From assembly GCF_014084125.1 (NCBI RefSeq), contig NZ_CP048405.1, positions 7,564,001-7,628,000 on the forward strand: a stretch of 64,000 nt of DNA. Direction: 5' to 3'. The notes under the pieces are model-generated. The model saw only the letters and a program-made list of their open reading frames with translations. It ran no database searches and was not told where the DNA came from. Origin of the DNA: Streptacidiphilus sp. PB12-B1b. Its GTDB lineage: Bacteria; Actinomycetota; Actinomycetes; Streptomycetales; Streptomycetaceae. Both the position numbers and the translations under genes were made by a program. Below, in pieces: positions 1 to 7,356 of this stretch; position 1 is the stretch's first letter; each line of letters starts with the position of its first letter.

Positions 1-1090
1 CGCGGAAGCCGAGCATGTGGGACCAGGCCATCAGGCGGCGTTCGGGGTAGTGGCGGTCCAGGTCGAAGCAGGCTTCGATCAGGCGGCGCGGGTGTGGCGG
101 GACTCCTAGCAGGTCGAGGGCTTCGCGGCTGCCGACGCGGCGGTCGACGGTGCCGGTGTTCTCGGCTGCCTTGGTGGCGTACTTGGCCACATAGGAGGCG
201 ACCGCTTGTTCGGTCAGGTCGGTGCCTGCGCCGAAGGCCTTGATGGGCCGCACGTCGAGCTGCGTGCCCCAGTGCAGGGCGCGGGCGGGGTGCGGTCCGG
301 CGGCCGGGACAGCGACGGCGGCGCGGCGGACCGCGGCCCGGATCGCATCACCCAGCAGCCCCACTTTGGCCCAGGCCGGGGGCGGGTCGTCGGTGCCCTC
401 GGGGCCGTCGATGCGGATCACGGCGTGGAAGTGGACCGCCCCGCGGCGCTGGAACTCAGCCACCTTCGCGTAGGAGACGCGGGCGACCGTCTTGAGGGCG
501 GTTTGGGTGATTCCGGCGTGGGCGGCGACTTCGCGGCGCAGGTAGATCCCGAACAGGCGCCACAGGTCCCCGGCGTAGTTGTTCCACAGCACCGCCCCCG
601 TGTAGTCGTACCGCTCGGGGGCCAGCGGGGTGCCGAGCACGTCGGCACCGTCGGGGTGGTGGGTTCCGCAGCGGCAGGTGCCGCGGTCGGGGCGGTTGTG
701 GACCGGGCCGAAGGAGGGGGCGGTGAAGGTGGCGAATACCCGGGGGTGGGTGCGCACGCCGGTGCCGACGCCTTTGGTGCCGCCGACCAGCCCGGCGCGG
801 ATCAGGTGGTACGTGTCGGCGGAGTACGTGGCCGCGCACGAGGGGCAGCGCGAGGCACGCCGGTTGCCACAGGCCAGGCGCAGTACCCCGTCGGGCTGGT
901 CGTGGGTGGAGAACTGGTGCAGGACCACGCCCGTCTTGCGGTCGGTGGTGCGGGTCCAGCCGCGCATGCGGATCGGGGCCGCGCAGCCGCCGGTGCGGGC
1001 GACCTGGTGCCGCCACCGGTCGAAGTCCGGGCGCGCGGCGACGCGCACCAGGTCGCTCAGGGTCTCAGGGTCCAGGGTAGGTGTGGTCAC
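1..1090 (-). CDS. repSA: Replication initiator RepSA-like, partial (3' end outside window)
   Basis: Rolling-circle-type replication initiator of the pSAM2 AICE family, which starts replication of the excised element at its double-strand origin. The reading frame runs from GTG at 1090 off the left edge, so about 363 residues are visible and the C terminus is missing. An early paired-cysteine segment (CGNRRASRCPSC, then a CRCG pair) resembles the N-terminal zinc-binding part of RepSA proteins. A later stretch with FHAVIRIDG is the HUH-like metal-binding region expected of a rolling-circle nuclease. The GTG overlaps the stop of the upstream 62-residue gene (GTGA), so the two are probably translationally coupled. 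In pSAM2 the genes xis and int follow rep, so they are expected just outside the window. Family assignment is confident; the HUH assignment is by eye. Confidence 0.85.
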   Translation of the reverse strand, partial: MTTPTLDPETLSDLVRVAARPDFDRWRHQVARTGGCAAPIRMRGWTRTTDRKTGVVLHQFSTHDQPDGVLRLACGNRRASRCPSCAATYSADTYHLIRAGLVGGTKGVGTGVRTHPRVFATFTAPSFGPVHNRPDRGTCRCGTHHPDGADVLGTPLAPERYDYTGAVLWNNYAGDLWRLFGIYLRREVAAHAGITQTALKTVARVSYAKVAEFQRRGAVHFHAVIRIDGPEGTDDPPPAWAKVGLLGDAIRAAVRRAAVAVPAAGPHPARALHWGTQLDVRPIKAFGAGTDLTEQAVASYVAKYATKAAENTGTVDRRVGSREALDLLGVPPHPRRLIEACFDLDRHYPERRLMAWSHMLGFR

Positions 1091-1275
1091 CGGCGGTTCC
1101 TCCGTCCCGGGGTGGCGGTGGCCGTTGTGGGGTGGGTGGAGGTCCAGTCCTCGGCGCAGACTTTGTGGACGGGCTTGCCGCGGTCCGAGCGCAGGTTGGT
1201 CGGCTTGTCGCACAGCACGCACGGGGCCGGGGCGTCGGACCAGTGGGAGCTGTCACGCCAGTTCAGGAGCGCCAT
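1087..1275 (-). CDS. Small Cys-pair (zinc-finger-like) AICE protein
   Basis: Predicted protein of 62 residues starting MALLNWRDS. It carries CVLC followed about 19 residues later by HKVC, a pattern suggesting a small zinc-binding module. The ATG at 1275 was chosen over an upstream start because the extra N-terminal sequence is Arg/His/Pro-rich read-through with no coding character. Its TGA overlaps the GTG of repSA. Such short Cys-pair proteins often sit directly upstream of rep in Streptomyces integrative elements. No specific function is known to me; replication or copy control is only an inference from position. Confidence 0.6.
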   Translation of the reverse strand: MALLNWRDSSHWSDAPAPCVLCDKPTNLRSDRGKPVHKVCAEDWTSTHPTTATATPGRRNRR

Positions 1276-1280
1276 GGCGA

Positions 1281-1469
1281 TCACCTGCCGCTCATGGCGA
1301 GGGTCGGACGCGCCGGGGTGGTGTGGCCGGTGCCGTGGCAGTTGGGGCAGTGGGCGGTGATGGTGGCGCGGGTGCCGTCCAGGCGGCGTGCGCCGGTGGT
1401 GATCTCGACGGTGGGGAAGCCGTCGCAGTGCGCGCACACGCGGCTGTCAGTGGTGGTGGGGCCGGGCAT
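1281..1469 (-). CDS. Small double-CxxC zinc-ribbon-like protein
   Basis: Predicted protein of 62 residues with two CxxC knuckles, CAHC near the N terminus and CPNCHGTGH about 30 residues later. This resembles the CxxCxGxG repeats of DnaJ-type zinc ribbons. The start ATG at 1469 is preceded by an AGGAG ribosome binding site. It ends 6 bases before the next small Cys-pair gene, so both are probably co-transcribed with repSA. A nucleic-acid or chaperone role is possible, but nothing in the sequence decides it. Confidence 0.65.
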   Translation of the reverse strand: MPGPTTTDSRVCAHCDGFPTVEITTGARRLDGTRATITAHCPNCHGTGHTTPARPTLAMSGR

Positions 1470-1509
1470 GATGGTGGTCTCCTGTTTCGTTTGTTGGGCG
1501 GGCAGGGTG

Positions 1510-1556
1510 CTCGGGGCGACCGGTCTTCCTGGCAGGGATCGGGCGGTCGCCCCGAG
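1510..1556 (-). terminator. 13-bp perfect hairpin between transfer and replication genes
   Basis: Arms at 1510-1522 and 1544-1556 pair perfectly over 13 bases around a 21-base loop. The hairpin lies just after the stop of the DUF4031 gene and before the small Cys-pair genes and repSA. There is no clear U-tract, as is usual for Streptomyces terminators. It probably separates the spd/tra transcript from the rep transcript. Confidence 0.6.
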
Positions 1557-1562
1557 GCGGAA

Positions 1563-1856
1563 CTAGGTGTGCGCGGCGTAGCGCTTGGCTATGAGAGCGG
1601 CCAGGCCTGCGCGGTCGATCGACTGAGCCCCGTGGCGCAGCGCAGCGGCGCGCTTACCGGGAGTCACGTCGTAGTGCCAGCGGTAATTGCCGTGGTCCTG
1701 GAAGCAAGCGCGGCGCAGGCGGATACAGGCGGCGAAGGCGTGCATTTCCTCACGGGTGTCGGCCGTCAGGTGCCCCCAGCGGGTGGTGCGCAAGCCAACT
1801 TCACGAGCAAAGTCGCCGTAGTCGATGAGCTCGTCCACGTAGACAGTCATGGTCAT
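1563..1856 (-). CDS. DUF4031 domain protein
   Basis: A 97-residue protein beginning MTMTVYVDEL and matching the short DUF4031 family, whose members share an early VYVD.L stretch and a conserved WGHL segment (here RWGHLTAD). The function of the family is unknown to me. ATG 1856 overlaps the TGA of the upstream small membrane protein in an ATGA arrangement, which supports this start. The gene is the last of the spd/tra group before a hairpin terminator. DUF4031 genes are frequent passengers of actinobacterial integrative elements. Confidence 0.7.
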   Translation of the reverse strand: MTMTVYVDELIDYGDFAREVGLRTTRWGHLTADTREEMHAFAACIRLRRACFQDHGNYRWHYDVTPGKRAAALRHGAQSIDRAGLAALIAKRYAAHT

Positions 1857-2167
1857 CGCCCCTGGTTGGTCTGGTTGAGCAGCAGGCGCAGGACCACGGC
1901 GACCACGGCCAGCGACAGCGCGGTGACCGCGACGGCGAGGAGCAGCGCGGTCAGGACCGTGCCGACGACCAGGACCGCGGCGACCGCCCCAGCTCCGGCA
2001 GCCACGTAGGGGGCGACCGGACGCCGGGCAGGGGTGGGGTGGGTGAGATAGACCGGGGCCACAGGTGCCGCCGGGGGCGTGTACGGGGCGAGCGCGGCGG
2101 GCGGCGCGGTCGGCTGGACGATGGTGGTCGGGTAGACGGTCGGGGCGGGGTAGCGGGGGCGGAGCAT
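1853..2167 (-). CDS. Proline-rich small membrane protein, SpdD-like
   Basis: A 104-residue protein with a Pro/Ala/Tyr-rich N-terminal half (about residues 1-50) followed by a long hydrophobic stretch (about 52-95) that can form two membrane helices, then a short polar tail. Size, composition and place between the transfer and replication genes fit the Spd 'spread' proteins. These sit in the membrane and help move a conjugated plasmid from one mycelial compartment to the next. Its stop overlaps the start of the DUF4031 gene. Assignment to SpdD specifically is tentative. Confidence 0.6.
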   Translation of the reverse strand: MLRPRYPAPTVYPTTIVQPTAPPAALAPYTPPAAPVAPVYLTHPTPARRPVAPYVAAGAGAVAAVLVVGTVLTALLLAVAVTALSLAVVAVVLRLLLNQTNQGR

Positions 2168-2209
2168 GGCGGTTCTCCTGTTCGTGGGGTTGAGCCGGGG
2201 CGGGCGGGG

Positions 2210-2398
2210 TCAGTGGTCGTTGACGATGTGGACACCGGTTCGGGTGGTGGAGTCGATGGCCGGGGCGAGGAAGCTGTGGGCGAGGTAGAAGCCGAGCAGG
2301 ACCAGGACGGCGACGATCCACAGGCGGACGGCGAAGAACTTGATGGCCATCCAGGCGAGCAGGGCCAGGACCACGACCAGGGGCAGCGAGATGGTCAT
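2210..2398 (-). CDS. Small two-helix membrane protein of the transfer operon
   Basis: A 62-residue protein starting MTISLPLVVV with two closely spaced hydrophobic helices (about residues 3-20 and 22-45) and a short polar C terminus. The ATG at 2398 was chosen because the longer frame upstream is Arg/Pro-rich and unlike a protein. It sits between the 63-residue mobile-element transfer protein and the SpdD-like protein in one minus-strand operon. Proteins of this kind recur in AICEs and probably belong to the intramycelial spread machinery; direct evidence is lacking. Confidence 0.65.
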   Translation of the reverse strand: MTISLPLVVVLALLAWMAIKFFAVRLWIVAVLVLLGFYLAHSFLAPAIDSTTRTGVHIVNDH

Positions 2399-2415
2399 CT
2401 GCGTTTCCTTGTTGG

Positions 2416-2607
2416 CTAGTTGGGGGTGCAGCGGTGGGTGCGGGCGGCGAGTTCGGCGGCGGGGCGGTTGTGGTAGTCGGCGGAGAAGTCGCAGCGCGGG
2501 GCGGTGCACACGGCGGCGTAGCGCAGGTGTCCGCGCTGGTCGTAGTGGGTGCCGACTTGGACGGGTCCGATGCGGATCACGTCGCGGAAGCGGGTGGGTC
2601 GGGGCAT
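2416..2607 (-). CDS. Mobile element transfer protein (63 aa)
   Basis: A short conserved AICE protein with the hallmark IRIGPVQVGTHYDQRG near the N terminus and a C-terminal CTAPRCDFSADY ... HRC that looks like a small zinc-binding site (C-x4-C ... H-x-C). Database entries with this pattern are commonly named 'mobile element transfer protein'. ATG 2607 lies 16 bases after the stop of SpdB2, so it is in the same operon. The longer upstream frame overlaps SpdB2 and was rejected. The molecular role in transfer is unknown. Confidence 0.75.
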   Translation of the reverse strand: MPRPTRFRDVIRIGPVQVGTHYDQRGHLRYAAVCTAPRCDFSADYHNRPAAELAARTHRCTPN

Positions 2608-2623
2608 GGGCTCAGGTCTCCTG

Positions 2624-3325
2624 TCAGGTGAGTTGGGCGGTGATGGCGGCGGCGAGCTGCGGCGGGATGCCGAGCCGGTTGCGTAGGGTCGCGGTGTCGA
2701 TCGGGGAGCCGGTGCGGGTGGCGTGTTCGTCGGCGACCTTCCGCGCGTGGGCCAGCAACGGCGCAGGCACCGCAGCAGCGGGGGCGGTCGAGTTGGCCGA
2801 TTCGGCCGGCGCGGGTGCCGCACTCAGGACCGGCGCCGGGGCCGGGGTGGGTGCGGGCAGGTAGACGGGCTCCGGCGTCGGCTCCACCGGGACCGGGGCC
2901 GGGGCCGGAGCAGGTCCGGGGGTCGGATTGACCTTGGCCGGTTCGGCGGGGGTGGTGGTGTGGGCGAGGAGGGTGCCGCCGAGGAAGGCGGCGGCGGGCC
3001 ATCCGGCGACGAGGATGCGCAGCCAGGAGGGGACGGCGTGCAGGTCCATGAGTCCGGCGGTGGCGACGTTGGCACCGAGGGATGCGGTCAGGGCGACGAT
3101 GAACCAGACCCAGGCCAGGCGGATCGGTGCGCCGGTGGCGCGGTTAGTCCGCAGCCTGCGCCAGGAGGCGACGAGCAGCAGGTCAACGGAGACGGGGTAG
3201 GCCCAGCCCTTCCAGCCGTGCTGCCCGGCGGCGGTGGCGATGTCGTGCAGGTGAGCAAACGACAGGGCGGCGGCGATCAGGGCCTGAACAAGGACGGGGT
3301 TCACGCGGGCGAGGGCGCGGCGCAT
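2624..3325 (-). CDS. spdB2: SpdB2-type spread protein (DUF2637)
   Basis: A 233-residue membrane protein. The N-terminal half (residues 1-125) has four hydrophobic helices, including ALIAAALSFAHLHDIA and YPVSVDLLLVASW, the diagnostic DUF2637 pattern. Then comes a long Pro/Ala-rich linker (about 128-190) and a small C-terminal helical region. SpdB2 proteins are membrane components used with TraB/TraSA to spread conjugative DNA through the mycelium. The start at 3325 has a GGAGGTGA ribosome binding site. It lies downstream of traSA on the same strand. Confidence 0.88.
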   Translation of the reverse strand: MRRALARVNPVLVQALIAAALSFAHLHDIATAAGQHGWKGWAYPVSVDLLLVASWRRLRTNRATGAPIRLAWVWFIVALTASLGANVATAGLMDLHAVPSWLRILVAGWPAAAFLGGTLLAHTTTPAEPAKVNPTPGPAPAPAPVPVEPTPEPVYLPAPTPAPAPVLSAAPAPAESANSTAPAAAVPAPLLAHARKVADEHATRTGSPIDTATLRNRLGIPPQLAAAITAQLT

Positions 3326-3357
3326 GTCGGTTCACCTCCAGGTGGGTTGGGGCCGGG

Positions 3358-3392
3358 ACCGGGCGGGGCGAGGGGATGGCCTGCCGCCCGGT
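3358..3392 (-). terminator. Short inverted repeat between small Cys-pair gene and spdB2
   Basis: Arms ACCGGGCGG at 3358-3366 and CCGCCCGGT at 3384-3392 are perfectly complementary over 9 bases with a 17-base loop. The hairpin lies in the 87-base gap between the 64-residue protein and spdB2. It may be a partial terminator or an mRNA processing or stability element within the transfer operon. Confidence 0.35.
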
Positions 3393-3412
3393 ACCGGCGG
3401 TCGTGGGGTGGA

Positions 3413-3607
3413 TCAGTTCGGGTCGGGGACGGTTTCGCCGGTGCCCCAGCAGGCCAGGCATGCGCCTTGCTGGGAGCCGACGTTGCGCTGACGGCGGCCC
3501 ACGCGGACCGTTGTGGAGACCAGGCCGGTCCCCTCGCACGGCTCACACGGCACGGGGGCCGGGGCGGGCTTGGGTTTCGCGGGGGTGCGCTTGCGGGCGG
3601 TGGCCAT
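3413..3607 (-). CDS. Small DnaJ-like Cys-pair AICE protein
   Basis: A 64-residue protein with a basic Lys/Pro/Ala-rich N terminus and two Cys pairs, CEPCEGTG and CLACWGTG. These match the CxxCxGxG repeats of DnaJ-type zinc ribbons. It begins 3 bases after the stop of the 74-residue gene, so the two are tightly coupled. It is the second protein of this type in the element (compare 1281-1469). Function is not known. Confidence 0.65.
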   Translation of the reverse strand: MATARKRTPAKPKPAPAPVPCEPCEGTGLVSTTVRVGRRQRNVGSQQGACLACWGTGETVPDPN

Positions 3608-3610
3608 CGG

Positions 3611-3835
3611 TCAGTCCTGCCGGGCAAAGTCGTGCCCGGCCGGGGGGTAGGTGCCGCGGTTCCAGGCCGAGTGCTCCGCTTCCAGCGCGGAGGCCACGAC
3701 CGTGGCGAACTGGTGGTCGTAGGCGGCGGTGCCCTTGCGGGACCAGACGTAATGCTTGAGGCATTCGTAGAGGTCACCCAGGCGGTTCACGTCGTCGCGG
3801 CGCGGGTCGCCCTCCGCGAAGTAGAGGTCCGGCAC
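3611..3835 (-). CDS. Conserved small AICE protein (74 aa)
   Basis: A 74-residue protein starting with GTG at 3835 after an AAGGAG ribosome binding site. It is polar and charged with many Tyr, Trp and His residues (for example DLYECLKHYVWSRKG), no membrane segment and no recognised motif. It lies between traSA and the DnaJ-like small protein in the transfer operon. Its conserved position suggests an accessory role in transfer. I do not recognise a named family. Confidence 0.6.
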   Translation of the reverse strand: MPDLYFAEGDPRRDDVNRLGDLYECLKHYVWSRKGTAAYDHQFATVVASALEAEHSAWNRGTYPPAGHDFARQD

Positions 3836-3915
3836 GTCAACTCCTTCCGGTTTCGGGCATGGTGGGGGTAGGGACAGGGCGCGAAGCGGTCACGCCGACT
3901 GTGGTGCAGGGGGTG

Positions 3916-5295
3916 TTAGTCGGTGACCGGGATGGGCTTGACCAGCGAGGGGTGGTCAGTCACCGGGGCCGGGACCGGGCGCGGCGGGCGGAACTGTGCC
4001 AGGGCCGCGATCTCAGGGGTCAGGTGGGCGAAGGTGCGGCAGGTGGCGGCCGCGTCGGCCAGGGTCAGGAACGGGGTGCGGATGCGGGACCAGCCACCCG
4101 AGGTGTTCCCGGCCACCGCGACGCCGGGCCGGTCGGGGTGGATCTCGCAGGCCGCGGCCATGGCCTCGGGGGCGATGTCGCCCAGGCCCATGCGGGCGGT
4201 TTCGATGTCGTTGACGCGGTGCACCACCCGGCCGGTGAGCTGCGCGCGGAGCATCGTTGCTCCCTTGCCCAGTTCCGAGCCGAAGCGCTGCCCGCAGGCC
4301 TCGATGAACATCCCTGCCGCGCGGCCGAGTTGGGCCAGGCGGATCAGGTCGGTGACCATCTGGTCGCGGCGCTTCTCCTCCTTCGCGGACGGCACGAAGA
4401 ACAGTTCCGCGACCTCATCGATCAGCAGCACCAGCGGCACTGGGCGCACCGACTCCGGCAGGCCCCAGATGTCGGAGGTGATCGACTCCGCCGGGGTCGC
4501 ATCCGGCAAGCCCTGCCAGGAACGGATCAGGTCGAAGCGCTCCTCCATCTCCGCCACCAGGGCGGGCAGGAGCTTCGCGGCCTGCTCCTGATCGGTGGCC
4601 AGCGCCGTGAAGCGCGGCGCGAACGGGGCTTGTTCCACCCCGCGCTTGCAGTCGATGCCCACCAGGGCCACCGGCTGCGGAGCCAGTCCAGCGATCAGGT
4701 TGCGCACATACACCGACTTGCCCGACAGCGTGGCCCCCAGGGTCAGCGCGTGGGGCACGACGAGGTATTCGCGCAGGAACACGGTCGCGTCGTCGCGCAC
4801 CGCCACTGGGATCGACAGCGGCCCGGCACCGGGGGTTTTGCGGGGCATGATCACCTTGCGCAGGACGTCGAAGCCCACCAGCCGCAGTTCGACCGTGCCG
4901 GGCTTGACGGGGTGGACGTGGACGCCGTGCACGCCCCAGGTGTGCCGCAGCCGCTCGGTTGCCGCGGCCACGTCGTCCGGTTCCTGTCCTGGGGCCAGGC
5001 GCAGGCGGACCCGCAGGCCGGTGGTGGTGGGGCGGATACGGCGGATCTTCGGCGGGACCGGGCGGATCTCCCGCTCACGGGACGCGGCCCGCAGGACCAG
5101 CAGCCGCAGCCGCGAGGGCGGGACCGTCAGCCCGCAGGCCTCCATGGTCGAGCGGTAGGTAGCCGCGAAGCGGACCAGGACCAGCGGCAGGCCCACCAGC
5201 GCCCAGAACACGCCCGGACGTACCCGACGCGCCACCTCCAGCCCAGCCACCACGGCTAACAGGCCGATCAGGATCAGGATCTGCTCTGCGGTCAT
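3916..5295 (-). CDS. traSA: FtsK/SpoIIIE-type conjugative DNA translocase TraSA
   Basis: A 459-residue main transfer protein of the AICE. It moves double-stranded DNA between mycelia as a hexameric ATPase, unlike relaxase/T4SS systems. Two N-terminal hydrophobic segments (residues 3-18 and 29-46) anchor it in the membrane. The FtsK-like motor follows, with Walker A GATLSGKS at about 187-194 and Walker B LVLLIDEVAE at about 288-297. The length is normal for TraSA/TraB. ATG 5295 lies 7 bases after the SCO3933-like gene stop. An N-terminal fragment of a paralogous gene survives at 13553-13873 in the same gene order. Confidence 0.92.
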   Translation of the reverse strand: MTAEQILILIGLLAVVAGLEVARRVRPGVFWALVGLPLVLVRFAATYRSTMEACGLTVPPSRLRLLVLRAASREREIRPVPPKIRRIRPTTTGLRVRLRLAPGQEPDDVAAATERLRHTWGVHGVHVHPVKPGTVELRLVGFDVLRKVIMPRKTPGAGPLSIPVAVRDDATVFLREYLVVPHALTLGATLSGKSVYVRNLIAGLAPQPVALVGIDCKRGVEQAPFAPRFTALATDQEQAAKLLPALVAEMEERFDLIRSWQGLPDATPAESITSDIWGLPESVRPVPLVLLIDEVAELFFVPSAKEEKRRDQMVTDLIRLAQLGRAAGMFIEACGQRFGSELGKGATMLRAQLTGRVVHRVNDIETARMGLGDIAPEAMAAACEIHPDRPGVAVAGNTSGGWSRIRTPFLTLADAAATCRTFAHLTPEIAALAQFRPPRPVPAPVTDHPSLVKPIPVTD

Positions 5296-5301
5296 GGCAG
5301 G

Positions 5302-5649
5302 TCAGCCCTTCGCCGTCACGGGAGCCATCGCGGTCACGGCAGCGGCGCGGAAGGCAACGCCGGAGCGCTTCTCCCCGCCGAAGGTGTTCTCCCACGGCCG
5401 GGCCACCAGACCAGTGAGCCGCACCGGCATGCCGGGGGTCAGGCCCTCGGGGATGCCGGGCTCGGGGACGGACAGGGACAGGACCTCGGCCGCACCGTCC
5501 GCGATGAACGTGACGTCCACGAGCATCATCGTCGCACCGGTGTCGGCATCGGTGGCCAGCTCACCGGTCTTGCGGTCCTTGATCTTCGGCCCACGCAGCA
5601 GAGCCAGCATGATCATGGCATTCGACGTGTCCACGGGGATGGAACGCAT
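5302..5649 (-). CDS. SCO3933 family regulatory protein
   Basis: A 115-residue protein starting MRSIPVDTSN with the ending motif GLVARPWENTF, found in AICE proteins annotated as the SCO3933 family. The start at 5649 is favoured over one ten residues upstream because the paralogue at 13878-14228 begins with the same MRSI and a GGAG ribosome binding site lies at the right distance. It is the first gene of the transfer operon, directly before traSA. A regulatory or DNA-binding role is proposed for the family, but no classical HTH is visible. Confidence 0.75.
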   Translation of the reverse strand: MRSIPVDTSNAMIMLALLRGPKIKDRKTGELATDADTGATMMLVDVTFIADGAAEVLSLSVPEPGIPEGLTPGMPVRLTGLVARPWENTFGGEKRSGVAFRAAAVTAMAPVTAKG

Positions 5650-5710
5650 TGGGCAACTCCCAGAGTCGGCACCCGGCACTCACACCGAGTAGCAGGATGT
5701 CTATGACAGT

Positions 5711-5748
5711 ACTCACAGAAAAACTGCGAGTCAAGAGAATCTGCGAGT
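5711..5748. promoter_or_regulatory. Candidate operator for the element I HTH regulator
   Basis: The near-perfect palindrome actcacag-aaaaa-ctgcgagt (5711-5731) is followed ten bases later by a second ctgcgagt (5741-5748). They lie in the 151-bp gap between the divergent SCO3933/tra operon and the monooxygenase/HTH operon, where a repressor of transfer would bind. The HTH regulator at 6118-7356 is the natural candidate ligand. This is inference from symmetry and position. Confidence 0.5.
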
Positions 5749-5800
5749 AGCAGTCCTGCTGTGATTCTGGGACTCTGTCTGTGACTACATAGGAGGCTCC

Positions 5801-6121
5801 ATGAGCAGCGGGTTTGGTCTGGTCGTCCGGTTCGAGCTGCACGATGCGACAGCAGCAGCCGGGTTCGATCAGCTCGTGTCGCAAACGGCGGAGGGCATCA
5901 AGGCCCACGAGCCGGGAACGTTGATCTACGTGGTGCACACCGTCCCCGATGAGCCCAACGTCAGGGTCTTCTACGAGCTGTACGCCGATCGCGACGCCTT
6001 CGACGCCCACGAGCAGCAGCCCCACACGAAGCACTTCCTTGCCGAGCGAGAGCAGTACATCAACGCCCTGCAGGTCACCTTCCTGGACGCACAGGCAGGC
6101 AAGGGGCCGGTGGCAGCGTGA
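5801..6121 (+). CDS. Antibiotic biosynthesis monooxygenase (ABM)-domain protein
   Basis: A 106-residue protein with the ferredoxin-like ABM pattern: an N-terminal strand VVRFELHD, a central LIYVVHTVPDEPNVRVFYELYADRD-type core (quoted in part), and an H...HTKHFL segment typical of putative quinol monooxygenases. Family members act as small dimeric oxygenases or as monooxygenase-like proteins of unknown substrate. The start follows a TAGGAGG ribosome binding site. The TGA at 6119-6121 overlaps the GTG of the HTH regulator, so the two genes are coupled. Why an AICE couples this gene to its regulator is unknown; redox sensing is a speculation. Confidence 0.8.
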   Translation: MSSGFGLVVRFELHDATAAAGFDQLVSQTAEGIKAHEPGTLIYVVHTVPDEPNVRVFYELYADRDAFDAHEQQPHTKHFLAEREQYINALQVTFLDAQAGKGPVAA

Positions 6122-7356
6122 CCGCTGAGGACGTCGCGTTCGGGGCCAGAGTTGCCGCGTACCGCAGGGAGCGAGACAAGAGCCAAGCCGAGCTTGCGGC
6201 AGAAATCGGCCGTACTGCGAGTTGGCTCTCACAGGTGGAGCGGGGCATCCAGCCCGTCAACCGCCTTCCTGTGCTCCGCATGCTGGCCGATGCCTTGGGG
6301 GTCTCGCGCGCGACGCTGCGGCCCGACCTCCCCGAGCTGGACGCGCCGTCCTCCGCGATCGCGGACGAAGTAAAGCCAAACGACCTCGACCAGGCCCGGC
6401 TGCTCCTGTCCGGCCATCCCGTGCCTGAGGTTCTGCTCTCAGACCAGACGGGCAGCAACCGGGCCAGCCTTCCCGAGCTGCGAGCAGCAGTTGATCGCAT
6501 CTGGGATCTGACACACGCCGACAAATTCGCGGAACTGAGCGCCAGTCTCGGACCCCTGATCCCGCGGCTCGAGCGGGCAGCCCGCACCGCACCGGCCAAA
6601 GACCGCCCTGAACTGTGGCAACTTCTGGGACGCACCTACCAGGCCCTTGCCGCGGCGTTCGTCCGCCAGGACGAGCCAGATGCCGCATGGGTGGCGGCTG
6701 ACCGCTCGATCAGTGCAGCCGAACGGTCCGGCCAACCGCTTCAGGTCTTCGCTGGCATCTATCGACTCTCGCAGGCATTCGTCCGCCTCAAGCGTCTCGA
6801 CCAGGCTGAGCATGCCGCCACCACGGCGGTGAATGCCTTGCATCAGTACACCGAGGTGGATGGCGAACCTGAGGCACTTTCCGTTCTTGGCGCTCTCCAT
6901 CTTCAGCTCGCCACCGTGCACGCGAAGGCGGGTGACCGTGCCAAGGCGCGGGATGAGATCGGGCTAGCCCGGGCCGTTGCCCGGCGAATCGGCGAAGATC
7001 GCAACGACTTCAATCTCGAATTTGGCCCTACGAACGTTGAGATCCAAGCCGTTGCCAGCGCTGTCGAGCTGGGCGATGCCGGTGAGGCCATCGACATCAG
7101 CCAGGGCATCGACGCGTCTGGCCTCTCGGTAGAGCGGCGGGCACGCTTGCTGATGGATCTAGGCCGGGCCTATGCCCAGCGACGCCAGCCAGGCGAAGCT
7201 CTGGAGTACTTGCTCCAGGCTGAGGAGCTTGCTCCAGAGATGGTCAGTACTCACATCGCGGCGCGCGAGACGATTCGCGAACTCATGCTTGTCGCAGGGA
7301 GGTCAGCTTCGCCAGAGCTGCGCGGACTTGCCGAGCGTGCTGACGCCAAGCCGTAG
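6118..7356 (+). CDS. XRE-family regulator with TPR-like C-terminal region
   Basis: A 412-residue regulator. A classic N-terminal XRE HTH (residues about 8-65, including KSQAELAAEIGRTASWLSQV) is followed by a long all-alpha region rich in Ala, Leu and Arg with repeating A..L....A.A-type helices that reads as TPR-like repeats. The overall design matches Streptomyces regulators controlled by small signals or peptides. GTG 6118 overlaps the ABM gene stop. The gene faces the tra operon across the candidate operator at 5711-5748 and probably controls element I transfer or excision. The signal cannot be read from sequence. Confidence 0.8.
   Translation: MTAEDVAFGARVAAYRRERDKSQAELAAEIGRTASWLSQVERGIQPVNRLPVLRMLADALGVSRATLRPDLPELDAPSSAIADEVKPNDLDQARLLLSGHPVPEVLLSDQTGSNRASLPELRAAVDRIWDLTHADKFAELSASLGPLIPRLERAARTAPAKDRPELWQLLGRTYQALAAAFVRQDEPDAAWVAADRSISAAERSGQPLQVFAGIYRLSQAFVRLKRLDQAEHAATTAVNALHQYTEVDGEPEALSVLGALHLQLATVHAKAGDRAKARDEIGLARAVARRIGEDRNDFNLEFGPTNVEIQAVASAVELGDAGEAIDISQGIDASGLSVERRARLLMDLGRAYAQRRQPGEALEYLLQAEELAPEMVSTHIAARETIRELMLVAGRSASPELRGLAERADAKP

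Noticed and set aside
206-2009. Long plus-strand reading frames across the rep/spd genes
   Set aside because: They are Arg/Gly/Pro-rich opposite-strand shadows of the minus-strand AICE genes, which carry clear family motifs.
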